Assembly: GCA_035762175.1 (NCBI GenBank)
Contig: DASTPP010000425.1
Location: 1-15,214, forward strand
Reading direction: 5' to 3'
Length of the DNA stretch: 15,214 nt
From: DASTPP01 sp035762175
GTDB taxonomy: Bacteria; Myxococcota_A; Polyangia; Polyangiales; Polyangiaceae
The position numbers were made by a program, and so were the translations under genes. Positions 1 to 6,646 of the stretch are shown here, in pieces. Position 1 is the first letter of the stretch, and every line of letters starts with the position of its first letter. The notes below the pieces were generated by a model. The model was not told the DNA's origin. It ran no database searches and saw only the letters and a program-made list of their open reading frames with translations.

Positions 1-344
1 TTTTGAGCGCGAGGCCGATTCACGTAGGCCACGGCGAAACAACGCAGCCGGCGGCCGGCCCCGCGCGCCTTGGCCCATGCCCGACAACGGGGAGCGCTCG
101 CCTCCGTGCCAAACCGGCGGCCTTGGCGGCGCTTTCCGGCCGCAGCGCCGGCTTGACCGGCCCGCTGTCGGGCGCTCCCCGCTTTAGCACGACGGCGGCA
201 GGGGCGGGCCGAGGCGGACGGCTGCCCGCCGTCCTTCGGGGCGGGACGCTCGCCCCGCTCGTCCCTCGAGCCACCCCCTCGAACGCGCGCCGGACGCGCC
301 CATCGCGGGCGACGCTGCCAAGCAGGCGTGGGCGCACGAAATTC
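1..344. other. Left-edge stretch without a supported gene
   Basis: Both strands carry open frames here, but their translations are Arg/Pro/Ala/Gly-rich with no recognisable motif, as expected from GC-rich noncoding DNA. A short inverted repeat (216-222 with 228-234, 7-bp arms) is the only structure noticed. The fragment could hold the edge of a gene lying outside the window, but nothing visible supports one. Confidence 0.5.
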
Positions 345-1463
345 TTAGGGCAGCAGCGCCGGGCTCAGCAATTCGGCGCCATGATGTTGGGGCGAGGCTG
401 AATAAGGTTTCGGCCTTAGCGTGCCTTTCGCGTTCCGTCGGTTGACGCCGCCGGCTGACCCTCGCACCCGCCCGCGGCCCGCAGCCTGAAGCCGCGCTCG
501 GCGTAGATCATGCGGTCGTTTGCGATGACCACAACCCTCGCTACGCCGAGCACCCAGAAGGAGCGTCGGGACGCGCTCGGAGGCGAGCGCGCCGACGGCC
601 AGCGACGGGCGTCGTCGAACCTTCGCCGGCGCCCGGGCCCCGCGGCCCGGGGGGCGCGTTAAGCCGGCCCGCTTCTTCGCCTCTCGGAGGCGCGGGACGT
701 CGAAGTCGGCCGCCTCGTCGGCGGGCGCGACCCGGGCGGCCTTGCGGAAGGTGCCCGAGCCGGCGGGGGCCTCGGCGCGGGGCGCGTGCGCCTTGGCGTA
801 GCGCAAGAGCTCGTGCGTCCAAGCTTCGAAGAGGGCGAAGACCTCGTCGGCGAGCGCCCGGCAGCGCGCGTTCTGCGCCGGCGAGAGCTTGATGCGCGCG
901 AGCTCGGCGTGGTCGGCGCCCATCGTGTGGCCCGACTCGAGGTTGAAGTGAAAGCTGCCGCAGTAGCGAAGCTGCTGCCCGAGCCGCCGCTCGAGCACCT
1001 CGGCGGGCGCGAGCATCGCCCCGAACAAGACGTTGCCGGTCTCTTCGATCGCCTCGATGATGACGAGCCGCTCGACCCCCGTCGTGCCCTTGATGAGCCC
1101 CGTCAGCCCCGCCATCAGGCGCCGGTTCTGCTCGGTCTCTTCGCCCCAAAGGAAGTTCATCCAGTCGGTGGGGGGGGCGAGCTCGTCGAACCCGAGCTTC
1201 GCGAAGTCTTCGAGGTACCAGTGCCAGTGGTGGTCGTCTTCGCGCGTGTGGGCGTTGACCATCTCCTGGTAGACGTCGGCCGCGGGCTCTTCGCGCAGCA
1301 CGAACTTGTTCAGGTCGCCGAAGCTCAAAATGAAATGCGCCATGCACGGGTAGAACGCGAGCCGGTCGCGCGGGTCGAGCCGCTCGTCGCGCAGCCACTC
1401 GAAGAGGGGCAACTTGGCATAGGCCCGCTTCTGCTGGAAAATGTGCCGAAGTACCTCTTTCAT
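345..1463 (-). CDS. Heme-oxygenase-like diiron (iron-containing redox) protein with atypical C-terminal tail
   Basis: Residues 1-225 look like an all-helical heme-oxygenase-like fold of the iron-containing redox / HDO type. Acid and His residues occur in the spaced pattern these enzymes use to bind a diiron centre: E67 and H71 in an ExxxH pattern, a DDHHWHW cluster at 76-82, E137/E140/E141 in the central helix, and H172, E176, H179, D184, H185 in the last core helices. Characterised relatives use O2 for oxidative decarboxylation or N-oxidation; the substrate here cannot be read. There is no signal peptide, so a cytoplasmic location is likely. The start is supported by a GGGAGA Shine-Dalgarno about 7 bases before ATG. 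From about residue 226 to 372 the protein becomes Arg/Ala/Pro-rich with no motif, so the tail may be natural disorder or read-through after a frameshift. The family call rests on motif spacing only. Confidence 0.68.
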   Translation of the reverse strand: MKEVLRHIFQQKRAYAKLPLFEWLRDERLDPRDRLAFYPCMAHFILSFGDLNKFVLREEPAADVYQEMVNAHTREDDHHWHWYLEDFAKLGFDELAPPTDWMNFLWGEETEQNRRLMAGLTGLIKGTTGVERLVIIEAIEETGNVLFGAMLAPAEVLERRLGQQLRYCGSFHFNLESGHTMGADHAELARIKLSPAQNARCRALADEVFALFEAWTHELLRYAKAHAPRAEAPAGSGTFRKAARVAPADEAADFDVPRLREAKKRAGLTRPPGRGARAPAKVRRRPSLAVGALASERVPTLLLGARRSEGCGHRKRPHDLRRARLQAAGRGRVRGSAGGVNRRNAKGTLRPKPYSASPQHHGAELLSPALLP

Positions 1464-1526
1464 CGACTGTCTCCCTACGCTTTCGGCGGCCGCGTCTCTC
1501 GGCCCGTGACCCGCCCCGTTCGAACC

Positions 1527-1549
1527 GGCGGCACGCTACGCGTGCCGCC
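1527..1549. repeat. Perfect 10-bp-stem inverted repeat upstream of the diiron gene
   Basis: GGCGGCACGC (1527-1536) and GCGTGCCGCC (1540-1549) are exact reverse complements with a TAC loop. It lies 64 bases upstream of the diiron gene start on that gene's leader side. No T-tract follows on either strand, so an operator or leader hairpin is more likely than an intrinsic terminator. The role is unknown. Confidence 0.55.
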
Positions 1550-2523
1550 TTCGTTCCGACCGGAGCTAGGCGCTGCCGTCGCCCGCACATTATGACTTAA
1601 GCATGCCTTCGGGCCCCCGTAAACGAAATAAAAACGCCGCCAGCAGCCGAATTGTCTTCGGCCAGCGGCCGGTACGCTGTCGTAGTCACGGCGACGTAGG
1701 AGCCACACCGCCCCGCCCCCGGGCGCCCGTGCCCCGCGCCCGGGCGGCGCCAAGCCCCCGACTTTCTTGGCGAAACCCAGGCCCCCCCCCCTCGGCCCCC
1801 GGGCCCCGCGCCGCCGCACACCACGAGCTGACCGCGAAATTTTTAGTAAGCCCGCCAGACCACCCCGCGACCATCCGCCAGCGCCCGCACCACATTATCG
1901 AGCGACCGGCGGCACGTCGCGATTCGCACCTCCTTACGATCTCGCGGGTCGCCCCTGACACCATCGCGCCGAAGCCTCCCCGGCGCGCCCCAGATCGCTT
2001 TGGCACGGCCGCAGGCCGCGTGTTCTCGCCGCAGCCTTCTTCTGGTGGGCCTCGCCCCCAACGCCTCGCCTGAGGCTGTGCCAGAGCAACACCGCGCGCG
2101 CTCGGGCACCCGCCTTGCCTTTCGCCCTATCTCGACGAACGCGTACCCAGTCGATCCATACAGCGTCGGCGGCGTTTTTTTGCAGAAGACCACCTTCTGT
2201 AGGCGCCACGCACCGAGCCGCGCCGACGGCCGTACCCGGGCCACCTGACGCCAAGCTCGGGAGGGCGGACCGCGGCCTCGTTTGATTCGGCCGACGTCAG
2301 CTTCGCCCCCCCGTCGGAGGCGCACGACAGAAAAAGAAACGCCGCTCACAAAGTTGGCGGAGGCTCCCGAAACGCGCGCTAACAACAAGCATCACCCGCC
2401 CCTTTCTTCTCGGCATTCGGCGGCCATTTTCAGCGACAGCGGAACAAAGGGCGGTACGGCGTCTGGGCCGACGCGAGCGAGCCGACCCGGCGCGCGCGGG
2501 CGACCGGATCCACGACGGTTGGA
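1550..2523. other. Long spacer with no supported gene
   Basis: Nearly 1 kb without a convincing gene. Frames open on both strands are Arg/Ala/Pro-rich, lack Shine-Dalgarno sites at their ATGs and show no family motif. The base composition is more mixed than in the genes, with local A/T patches (around 1620, 1840 and 2173), consistent with intergenic or decayed DNA. No tRNA, CRISPR or terminator was recognised. Confidence 0.5.
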
Positions 2524-2546
2524 TTGCCTATCCTTGCCTATCCTTG
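2524..2546. repeat. Tandem 10-bp duplication TTGCCTATCC
   Basis: TTGCCTATCC occurs twice head to tail (2524-2533, 2534-2543), followed by a partial third TTG. It sits exactly where the glycolipid-binding-like remnant stops, and the duplicated bases supply the in-frame TAG on the minus strand. This suggests slippage contributed to the break. Confidence 0.6.
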
Positions 2547-2698
2547 GGCGAGAGGCGCGCCGACCCGTGCCCCGGCTGATCGAGCCGGCGCCAGAGAATG
2601 GTCGCGCCCGGCAAAGGCGCGGCACCGTCGCCGGCGACAAAGGCGGGGCGCGCGTGGACGAGGGCGCGCAAGCGTTGCGAAGGGTCGGGGGTGGCCAT
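2528..2698 (-). pseudogene. N-terminal remnant of a putative glycolipid-binding protein
   Basis: The 56-residue frame contains ILWRRLDQPGHGSARL at about residues 30-45. This resembles the opening of the putative glycolipid-binding family (PF06475), whose members begin with an LWRRLDxPGHxxxRL stretch and continue for roughly 180 residues. Here the frame stops about 10 residues later, and no frame downstream resumes family-like sequence. Third positions are G/C-rich, as expected of former coding DNA. The ATG has no clear Shine-Dalgarno, and the frame is also open upstream. It is most likely a decayed gene; the assignment depends on one motif. Confidence 0.42.
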
Positions 2699-2823
2699 GG
2701 TGCCATGGTAGCCGATGACCATCGCCCCGCGGCTGCGAGCACCAGCGCGGGCGGCGGCCGGCACGAAACGGTAGAAGCACCCGGCCCGACCGAGCCGCCC
2801 CCGCACACGCCCGGGCCGTGTGG

Positions 2824-3600
2824 CTACTCGGCCACGATCTGAATGTTGTAACGAACATCGCCGCTCTCGGTCTCGCGGACCCAGCGCGCGACGTCGCCGA
2901 CCAACCCCGTCAAAGGGTACAAACCGCGCCCGACCCGCGCCACCTCGGCGTCGCGGGCCGCGATGACCGCGTCGCGCTCGCCGGGCGGCGTCGCGACGAG
3001 ACGCTCGGCGAGCGCCCAGGCGAGATCGCGGGCGACGTCCATGCCGAAGTCGAAGAGTTTGTCTTCGAGCGAGGGCGCAAAGTCTTCGATTCGCTTGAGG
3101 CGCGGCGCGATCTGGCCGAGCTCGTCTTCGACCACGACGACCAAGCGCGCGAGCACGTCGTTGATGCGCTTGAAGTCGGGCCAGAGCGCCTTCAGGCCCT
3201 CGGGCGTCTGGGCGATCGCGGCCGCCGCGATGCCCAGATCAACGTTGATGTGGGCGTTCATGCCCAGCAAAAGGTGCTGCACGACGAGCGGCCCGGGGTC
3301 GTCGAGCCGCTCGAACGCCACGCGCCAGCTCTCGGCCCGCGCGCCGGCCCCGCCAGGGCGGTACGCGCCCCACGCGGCGAGAAACCGGTTGGCGAAGACG
3401 ACGTCGAGCCGCTCGAGCCTCGCGTTGTCTTCGAACACGTTGCCCGCGACGATGGCGCGCCGCACGTTGGTCGTCACGCGCTCGTAGAGGGCGACGAAAT
3501 AACCGATACGCCCGCCGGCACGCAGCGCATCGTCGAGGATCTCGTTCAGCCAGTCGATGACCCCGTCGATGGTCTGCGGCAAGGGATCGTTCGCCGTCAT
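2824..3600 (-). CDS. DUF5995 family protein
   Basis: A 258-residue soluble protein of unknown function. The diagnostic stretch is LLGMNAHINVDLG at residues 111-123, matching the conserved GMNAHINxDL core of DUF5995. Around it are long amphipathic helices, a pattern N-terminal DWLNEILDDALR, and a C-terminal region rich in acidic and Arg residues. No signal peptide or membrane helix is seen. The frame is open further upstream, but those residues are Arg/Ala-rich and unlike the family; the chosen ATG gives MTANDPLP, and a GTG three codons earlier (3607-3609) is the other plausible start. No strong Shine-Dalgarno decides between them. No family member has an established reaction known to me; the conserved His/Asn/Asp motif hints at a metal or active site. 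Neighbours give no functional clue. Confidence 0.75.
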   Translation of the reverse strand: MTANDPLPQTIDGVIDWLNEILDDALRAGGRIGYFVALYERVTTNVRRAIVAGNVFEDNARLERLDVVFANRFLAAWGAYRPGGAGARAESWRVAFERLDDPGPLVVQHLLLGMNAHINVDLGIAAAAIAQTPEGLKALWPDFKRINDVLARLVVVVEDELGQIAPRLKRIEDFAPSLEDKLFDFGMDVARDLAWALAERLVATPPGERDAVIAARDAEVARVGRGLYPLTGLVGDVARWVRETESGDVRYNIQIVAE

Positions 3601-3611
3601 GGCGCTCACGT

Positions 3612-3627
3612 CGCGGCCGCGGCCGCG
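3612..3627. repeat. 16-bp perfect GC palindrome upstream of the DUF5995 gene
   Basis: CGCGGCCGCGGCCGCG equals its own reverse complement and lies 12 bases before the chosen start of the DUF5995 gene. It could be an operator or chance in GC-rich DNA. If the GTG at 3607-3609 is the true start, it occupies the ribosome-binding region. Confidence 0.4.
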
Positions 3628-3811
3628 CCCGCCGAACAGGGTACGCCACGCTCGACGCCGCGCAACGACGATCGCCGGTTTTCGTGCCGGCGCGTGACGC
3701 GACAAAGAGCGCTCCGTGAGGTGTGCCAGTTGTGCGGGGAAAGGGCTCGTAGCTCGAAGCGGGCGAGCCAGAGCGCCAAGCTCACGCGTGGGGGCCGCCC
3801 GGAGTGCGCTT

Positions 3812-4801
3812 TCAACGTCGGGCGGCCATCGACAAGGTCCCCTCCCAGCCCCCGCCAAGAGATACGCTACCGCCATTCGGGCTCGTCACCCAGAGTTGCC
3901 CCCCTTGGACCGCATAGATGAAGCCATCTCGAAAGGTCATGGCTTCCGTGCCGCTCCAGCCGTACCCTTCGATCATGGTGGTGACGCCGGAGGCTACCCG
4001 ATACCTCCACAGCGCGTCGCCCTGAGCGATGAAAAGATAGCCGTTGCCGAATGTCATCGCCTCCGTCCCCTCCCAGCCGGACCCGAGCGAGACGACGGCG
4101 CCGTTGTTGGCGTTCACGGCCCAGAGCGACCCGCCCTGAACGCCGAACACGTACGGAACGCTGACCGAGACGAACGAAACGAGCCCGGCGGTGAGCGCTT
4201 CGGTGCCCGCCCAGCTCGCGCCGAAATGAACCGTGTCGCCGGTGAGACCGTTCGTTTTCCAGAGCTCCCCGCCCTGGACGGTGTAGACGAAGTTGGACAG
4301 CGCGGCCATGGCCTCGCTTCCTTGCCACCCCGAGCCCAGCGAGACGTAGCCGCCGGGGCCGCTGTTGGGGTCAGGGTTTATTCTGTAAAAATGATCGCTC
4401 AGTACGCCATAAATGTACCCCCCCGTGGAGGCCATGACATTCATGTAGGGCTGGTCGGGGTTGAGCGCGTAATGGGCGGCGGTCTGACTGTCGACCGCCC
4501 ACAGGGCGTTGCCTTGCGCGATGTATAGCTCTTCGATGACCTTCGCGTTGATCTCCGCCATGGGCTCTCGGCCCGACGAATCTACGCCGGGCTCGACGTC
4601 GGCCGGCGCGCGAGCAGCCGCACCCGGGTACTTGAACCCCTCGCGCCCCGGTGGCACGCCCTGCGCCTCGGCGAGGTCGCCGTCGGCGCTCGGGGCGACG
4701 TCGCCGTCCGGCCGTCCGGCGCAGGCCCCCGGGCCCAGGGGCAAAACGGCGGCAAGGCAGAGCGTAAAGGCAAAGGCGTGGGCGAGGTTTTTCGCGCTCA
4801 T
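3812..4801 (-). CDS. Secreted protein of six propeller-like repeats
   Basis: A 329-residue exported protein. The N-terminus has a signal peptide with hydrophobic core AFAFTLCLAAVLPLG and an ACA/G cleavage-like site; a Cys at residue 27 also allows a lipoprotein reading, although the lipobox is poor. After a disordered Pro/Asp/Gly linker (30-90), six repeats of about 40 residues follow. Each pairs a VQGGxLWxV strand with GSGWxGTEAMTF, typical of beta-propeller blades. The last repeat ends abruptly after GTLSMAARR, so blade closure may use strands from both ends. Start choice: GGAGGATGTGAA precedes the ATG, far better than the upstream frame extension. A sugar- or protein-binding surface role is an inference; the sequence does not match a named propeller family I can be sure of. 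It lies downstream of the metalloprotease on the same strand but is separated by a strong hairpin. Confidence 0.68.
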   Translation of the reverse strand: MSAKNLAHAFAFTLCLAAVLPLGPGACAGRPDGDVAPSADGDLAEAQGVPPGREGFKYPGAAARAPADVEPGVDSSGREPMAEINAKVIEELYIAQGNALWAVDSQTAAHYALNPDQPYMNVMASTGGYIYGVLSDHFYRINPDPNSGPGGYVSLGSGWQGSEAMAALSNFVYTVQGGELWKTNGLTGDTVHFGASWAGTEALTAGLVSFVSVSVPYVFGVQGGSLWAVNANNGAVVSLGSGWEGTEAMTFGNGYLFIAQGDALWRYRVASGVTTMIEGYGWSGTEAMTFRDGFIYAVQGGQLWVTSPNGGSVSLGGGWEGTLSMAARR

Positions 4802-4889
4802 TTCACATCCTCCGGTCGTTCGGGTTTGGCCTACGTTGTAACCTGATGGAGTCGTGCCCCCCGCCACCTGCCTCGGCGTAGAAGCTGGC

Positions 4890-4920
4890 CCCCGGCGCGC
4901 GGGGCACCCCCGCGCCGGGG
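4890..4920 (-). terminator. Strong GC hairpin after the metalloprotease gene
   Basis: CCCCGGCGCG (4890-4899) pairs with CGCGCCGGGG (4911-4920), and GGGG/CCCC inside adds four pairs around a two-base loop, giving a 14-pair stem with one bulge. It starts 21 bases past the metalloprotease stop and lies before the next gene. There is no T-run on the minus strand, so it may act as a weak terminator or mRNA 3' protector; high-GC genomes often use such hairpins. Confidence 0.5.
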
Positions 4921-4941
4921 ACCGTCAGACCGCCGGGCCCG

Positions 4942-6066
4942 TCACGGACAGAGAAAGCGCGCCCGATAGTTCTGGCAGGAGCCGTCGGGTTGCTCGGTGT
5001 TCTGGCAGATGCCGCCCCAGGTCGAGCCGTTGATTCGCACCTCGCAGCTGTACACTTCGCCGGCGTTCGTCCAGTCGACGCCCGCGAGGGTCTGGCATTG
5101 GATGGCCAGGGGGTTCGAGCAGACCTGGCCGGCGTTGATGAAATCGCCGAGCGTCTCCCAGTCGCCAACGCCGCTCGGCCCATCGCGGTTCAGCCAGGGC
5201 GTCCAGGTGCCCGAGGTGGGCGCCGGGCCATAGAGCGAGGCGGCGCCTTGCCGGTCGGTCGCGGTCAACGCCAGATCGCCCGTCTGGCTGCCGTTGCACT
5301 GCGGGTAGTGCATGACCGAAGCGCTGTCGTAGCCCGTCAGCGGCCGCCAGGCGTTGTCTTCGAAGCAGACGCCGGCCTCGGGTCGAATATGCTCGTGGCG
5401 GAAGCCGAGGGCGTGGCCGAGCTCGTGGCGCAAGACGCCGGTTAGCGTCCAGGGCGCGATGTTATCGAAGGCGGTCGGGTCGATGAGAATGTTGCGCTGC
5501 GAGCGCGGGCTGCTCGGGAAGAAGGCACGGGCGAGAAACTCGCCGCCCGAATTGACGAGGTTGACGTCGAAGACGACGCCGGCGGTGGCCGCGTTGCAGT
5601 TGCCGTCGAGCGCCGTGACGTGCGCGAAGTTGACCCGGGCCGAGGCCTCCCAGTCGACGGTCGCGCGGTTCATCGCGGTAATGACGGCCGCGCGCTGTGC
5701 CGGGCTGAAGGTTTTGCCGACACAGTAGGTCAGGTTCATGACCTGGGCAGGGTCCCAACGGTCGTCGACGCCGTTGACGCGGTTGACGACGAGCGCGTCA
5801 TCGGTCTTGCCGCAGGCGACCGAGTAGAAGCCGCGCAGATCCTCCTCGGAGGCGACCGGCGTGTCACCGTTGACGATGGCGACGCCCTGGGGGTCGACGT
5901 AAACGTACCTGGCCTTGAACTCTTCGAACGAACCGCAGCCCTCGCCGGACGCGGGGCCCCCCTCGTCGGGGCCGGTGACGTCCGGGCCACAAGCCGCCAA
6001 GAGCGCAGCCGCGCCCCAGACCCGCAACGAACGCGTGACGAAGTGACAAAGTCGAGCATTGCGCAT
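4942..6066 (-). CDS. Lipoprotein zinc metalloprotease (metzincin) with C-terminal WxxW domain
   Basis: A 374-residue lipoprotein. The signal peptide ends in lipobox LAAC, with the lipid-bearing Cys at residue 26. The catalytic motif HELGHALGFRHE (214-225) has the three zinc His ligands and the general base Glu of metzincins, and SVMHYP (250-255) gives the Met-turn. The HExxHxxGFxHExxR form is astacin-like. Residues 286-374 match the Mucin-2/CILP WxxW domain: TWTPWLNRDGPSG, GDWETL, CSNPLAIQC, and terminal RARFLCP with paired cysteines. This domain is best known from animal secreted glycoproteins. The protease likely acts at the outer surface on protein substrates, with WxxW as a disulfide-rich binding module. 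The start is chosen on AGGAGGACGACG immediately before ATG and on the signal peptide. The open frame upstream to 6642 lacks motifs. Confidence 0.87.
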   Translation of the reverse strand: MRNARLCHFVTRSLRVWGAAALLAACGPDVTGPDEGGPASGEGCGSFEEFKARYVYVDPQGVAIVNGDTPVASEEDLRGFYSVACGKTDDALVVNRVNGVDDRWDPAQVMNLTYCVGKTFSPAQRAAVITAMNRATVDWEASARVNFAHVTALDGNCNAATAGVVFDVNLVNSGGEFLARAFFPSSPRSQRNILIDPTAFDNIAPWTLTGVLRHELGHALGFRHEHIRPEAGVCFEDNAWRPLTGYDSASVMHYPQCNGSQTGDLALTATDRQGAASLYGPAPTSGTWTPWLNRDGPSGVGDWETLGDFINAGQVCSNPLAIQCQTLAGVDWTNAGEVYSCEVRINGSTWGGICQNTEQPDGSCQNYRARFLCP

Positions 6067-6646
6067 CGTCGTCCTCCTGACACTGTGAAATGGGTGAAAC
6101 GCGGCGGGCCCGCCCGCTACCCCCCTCGGGCTCCCTTCGCGTCCAGCGGGGTACCGAGCCGAGCGGCCTCTCGGCCCCGCCCCACGCGGGCGTGATGGGC
6201 CGAGTCGGCCATGCAGAAAGCGGGTCGCGTGCGCCGGGCCGTACACGACTTTCACCCCGCCGCGATCGAGGCGGAAGCCAGTAAGCCCACCGCACTCAGC
6301 CCCCTCTGCAATCAGCGCACCAACCGAATGCGGCCGCCGTAGCGGCCAAGGCAGCGACCGGCGATGCCGACGCCCGCGCGAGCCGCACCGCCCGCCTTGT
6401 CGCCGCCCGGCACGGGGCGCGGTCGAACCAGCGAGGCGACTTCCCGGCGTACGACCTCGGCCCCCACGCCCGTCCGGGCATACTTGCCGGACGGGGTCGG
6501 CCACCCTGCGCCCCAAGGGCGGACGAATCGCTCCACGCGCGCGGGCCTCGGGACGACCTTCATGCGGTGGCCGCGAGCGTCGCCGAGCTGGCCGAGGTGC
6601 GCGCGCGGGGGCGAGCTGCGGGGCAGGGCCCAGGGGTGGCACGAGG
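6067..6646. other. Spacer between the metalloprotease and the RCC1 protein
   Basis: This stretch must hold the metalloprotease promoter, but no convincing -35/-10 pair was identified. One minus-strand frame (6312-6563) has gene-like third positions and is listed separately with low confidence. No RNA gene or mobile element is seen. Confidence 0.4.
6312..6563 (-). CDS. Doubtful small basic ORF
   Basis: An 83-residue frame starting MKVVPRPARVERFVRPWGAG, with predominantly G/C third positions and a normal spread of Gly, Val, Arg and Ala, unlike the Arg/Pro-only shadows nearby. It has no signal peptide, membrane helix or recognisable domain. The ATG lacks a Shine-Dalgarno, and the frame runs open upstream, so it could be the tail of a decayed longer gene rather than an intact one. 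Confidence 0.22.
   Translation of the reverse strand: MKVVPRPARVERFVRPWGAGWPTPSGKYARTGVGAEVVRREVASLVRPRPVPGGDKAGGAARAGVGIAGRCLGRYGGRIRLVR

Noticed and set aside
3..401. Plus-strand 132-codon frame at the left edge
   Set aside because: Low-complexity Ala/Arg/Gly/Pro composition, no ribosome-binding site and no motif.
1515..1530. TTCGAA-containing sequence resembling a tRNA T-loop
   Set aside because: No cloverleaf could be assembled around it; the adjacent hairpin has the wrong geometry for a tRNA arm set.
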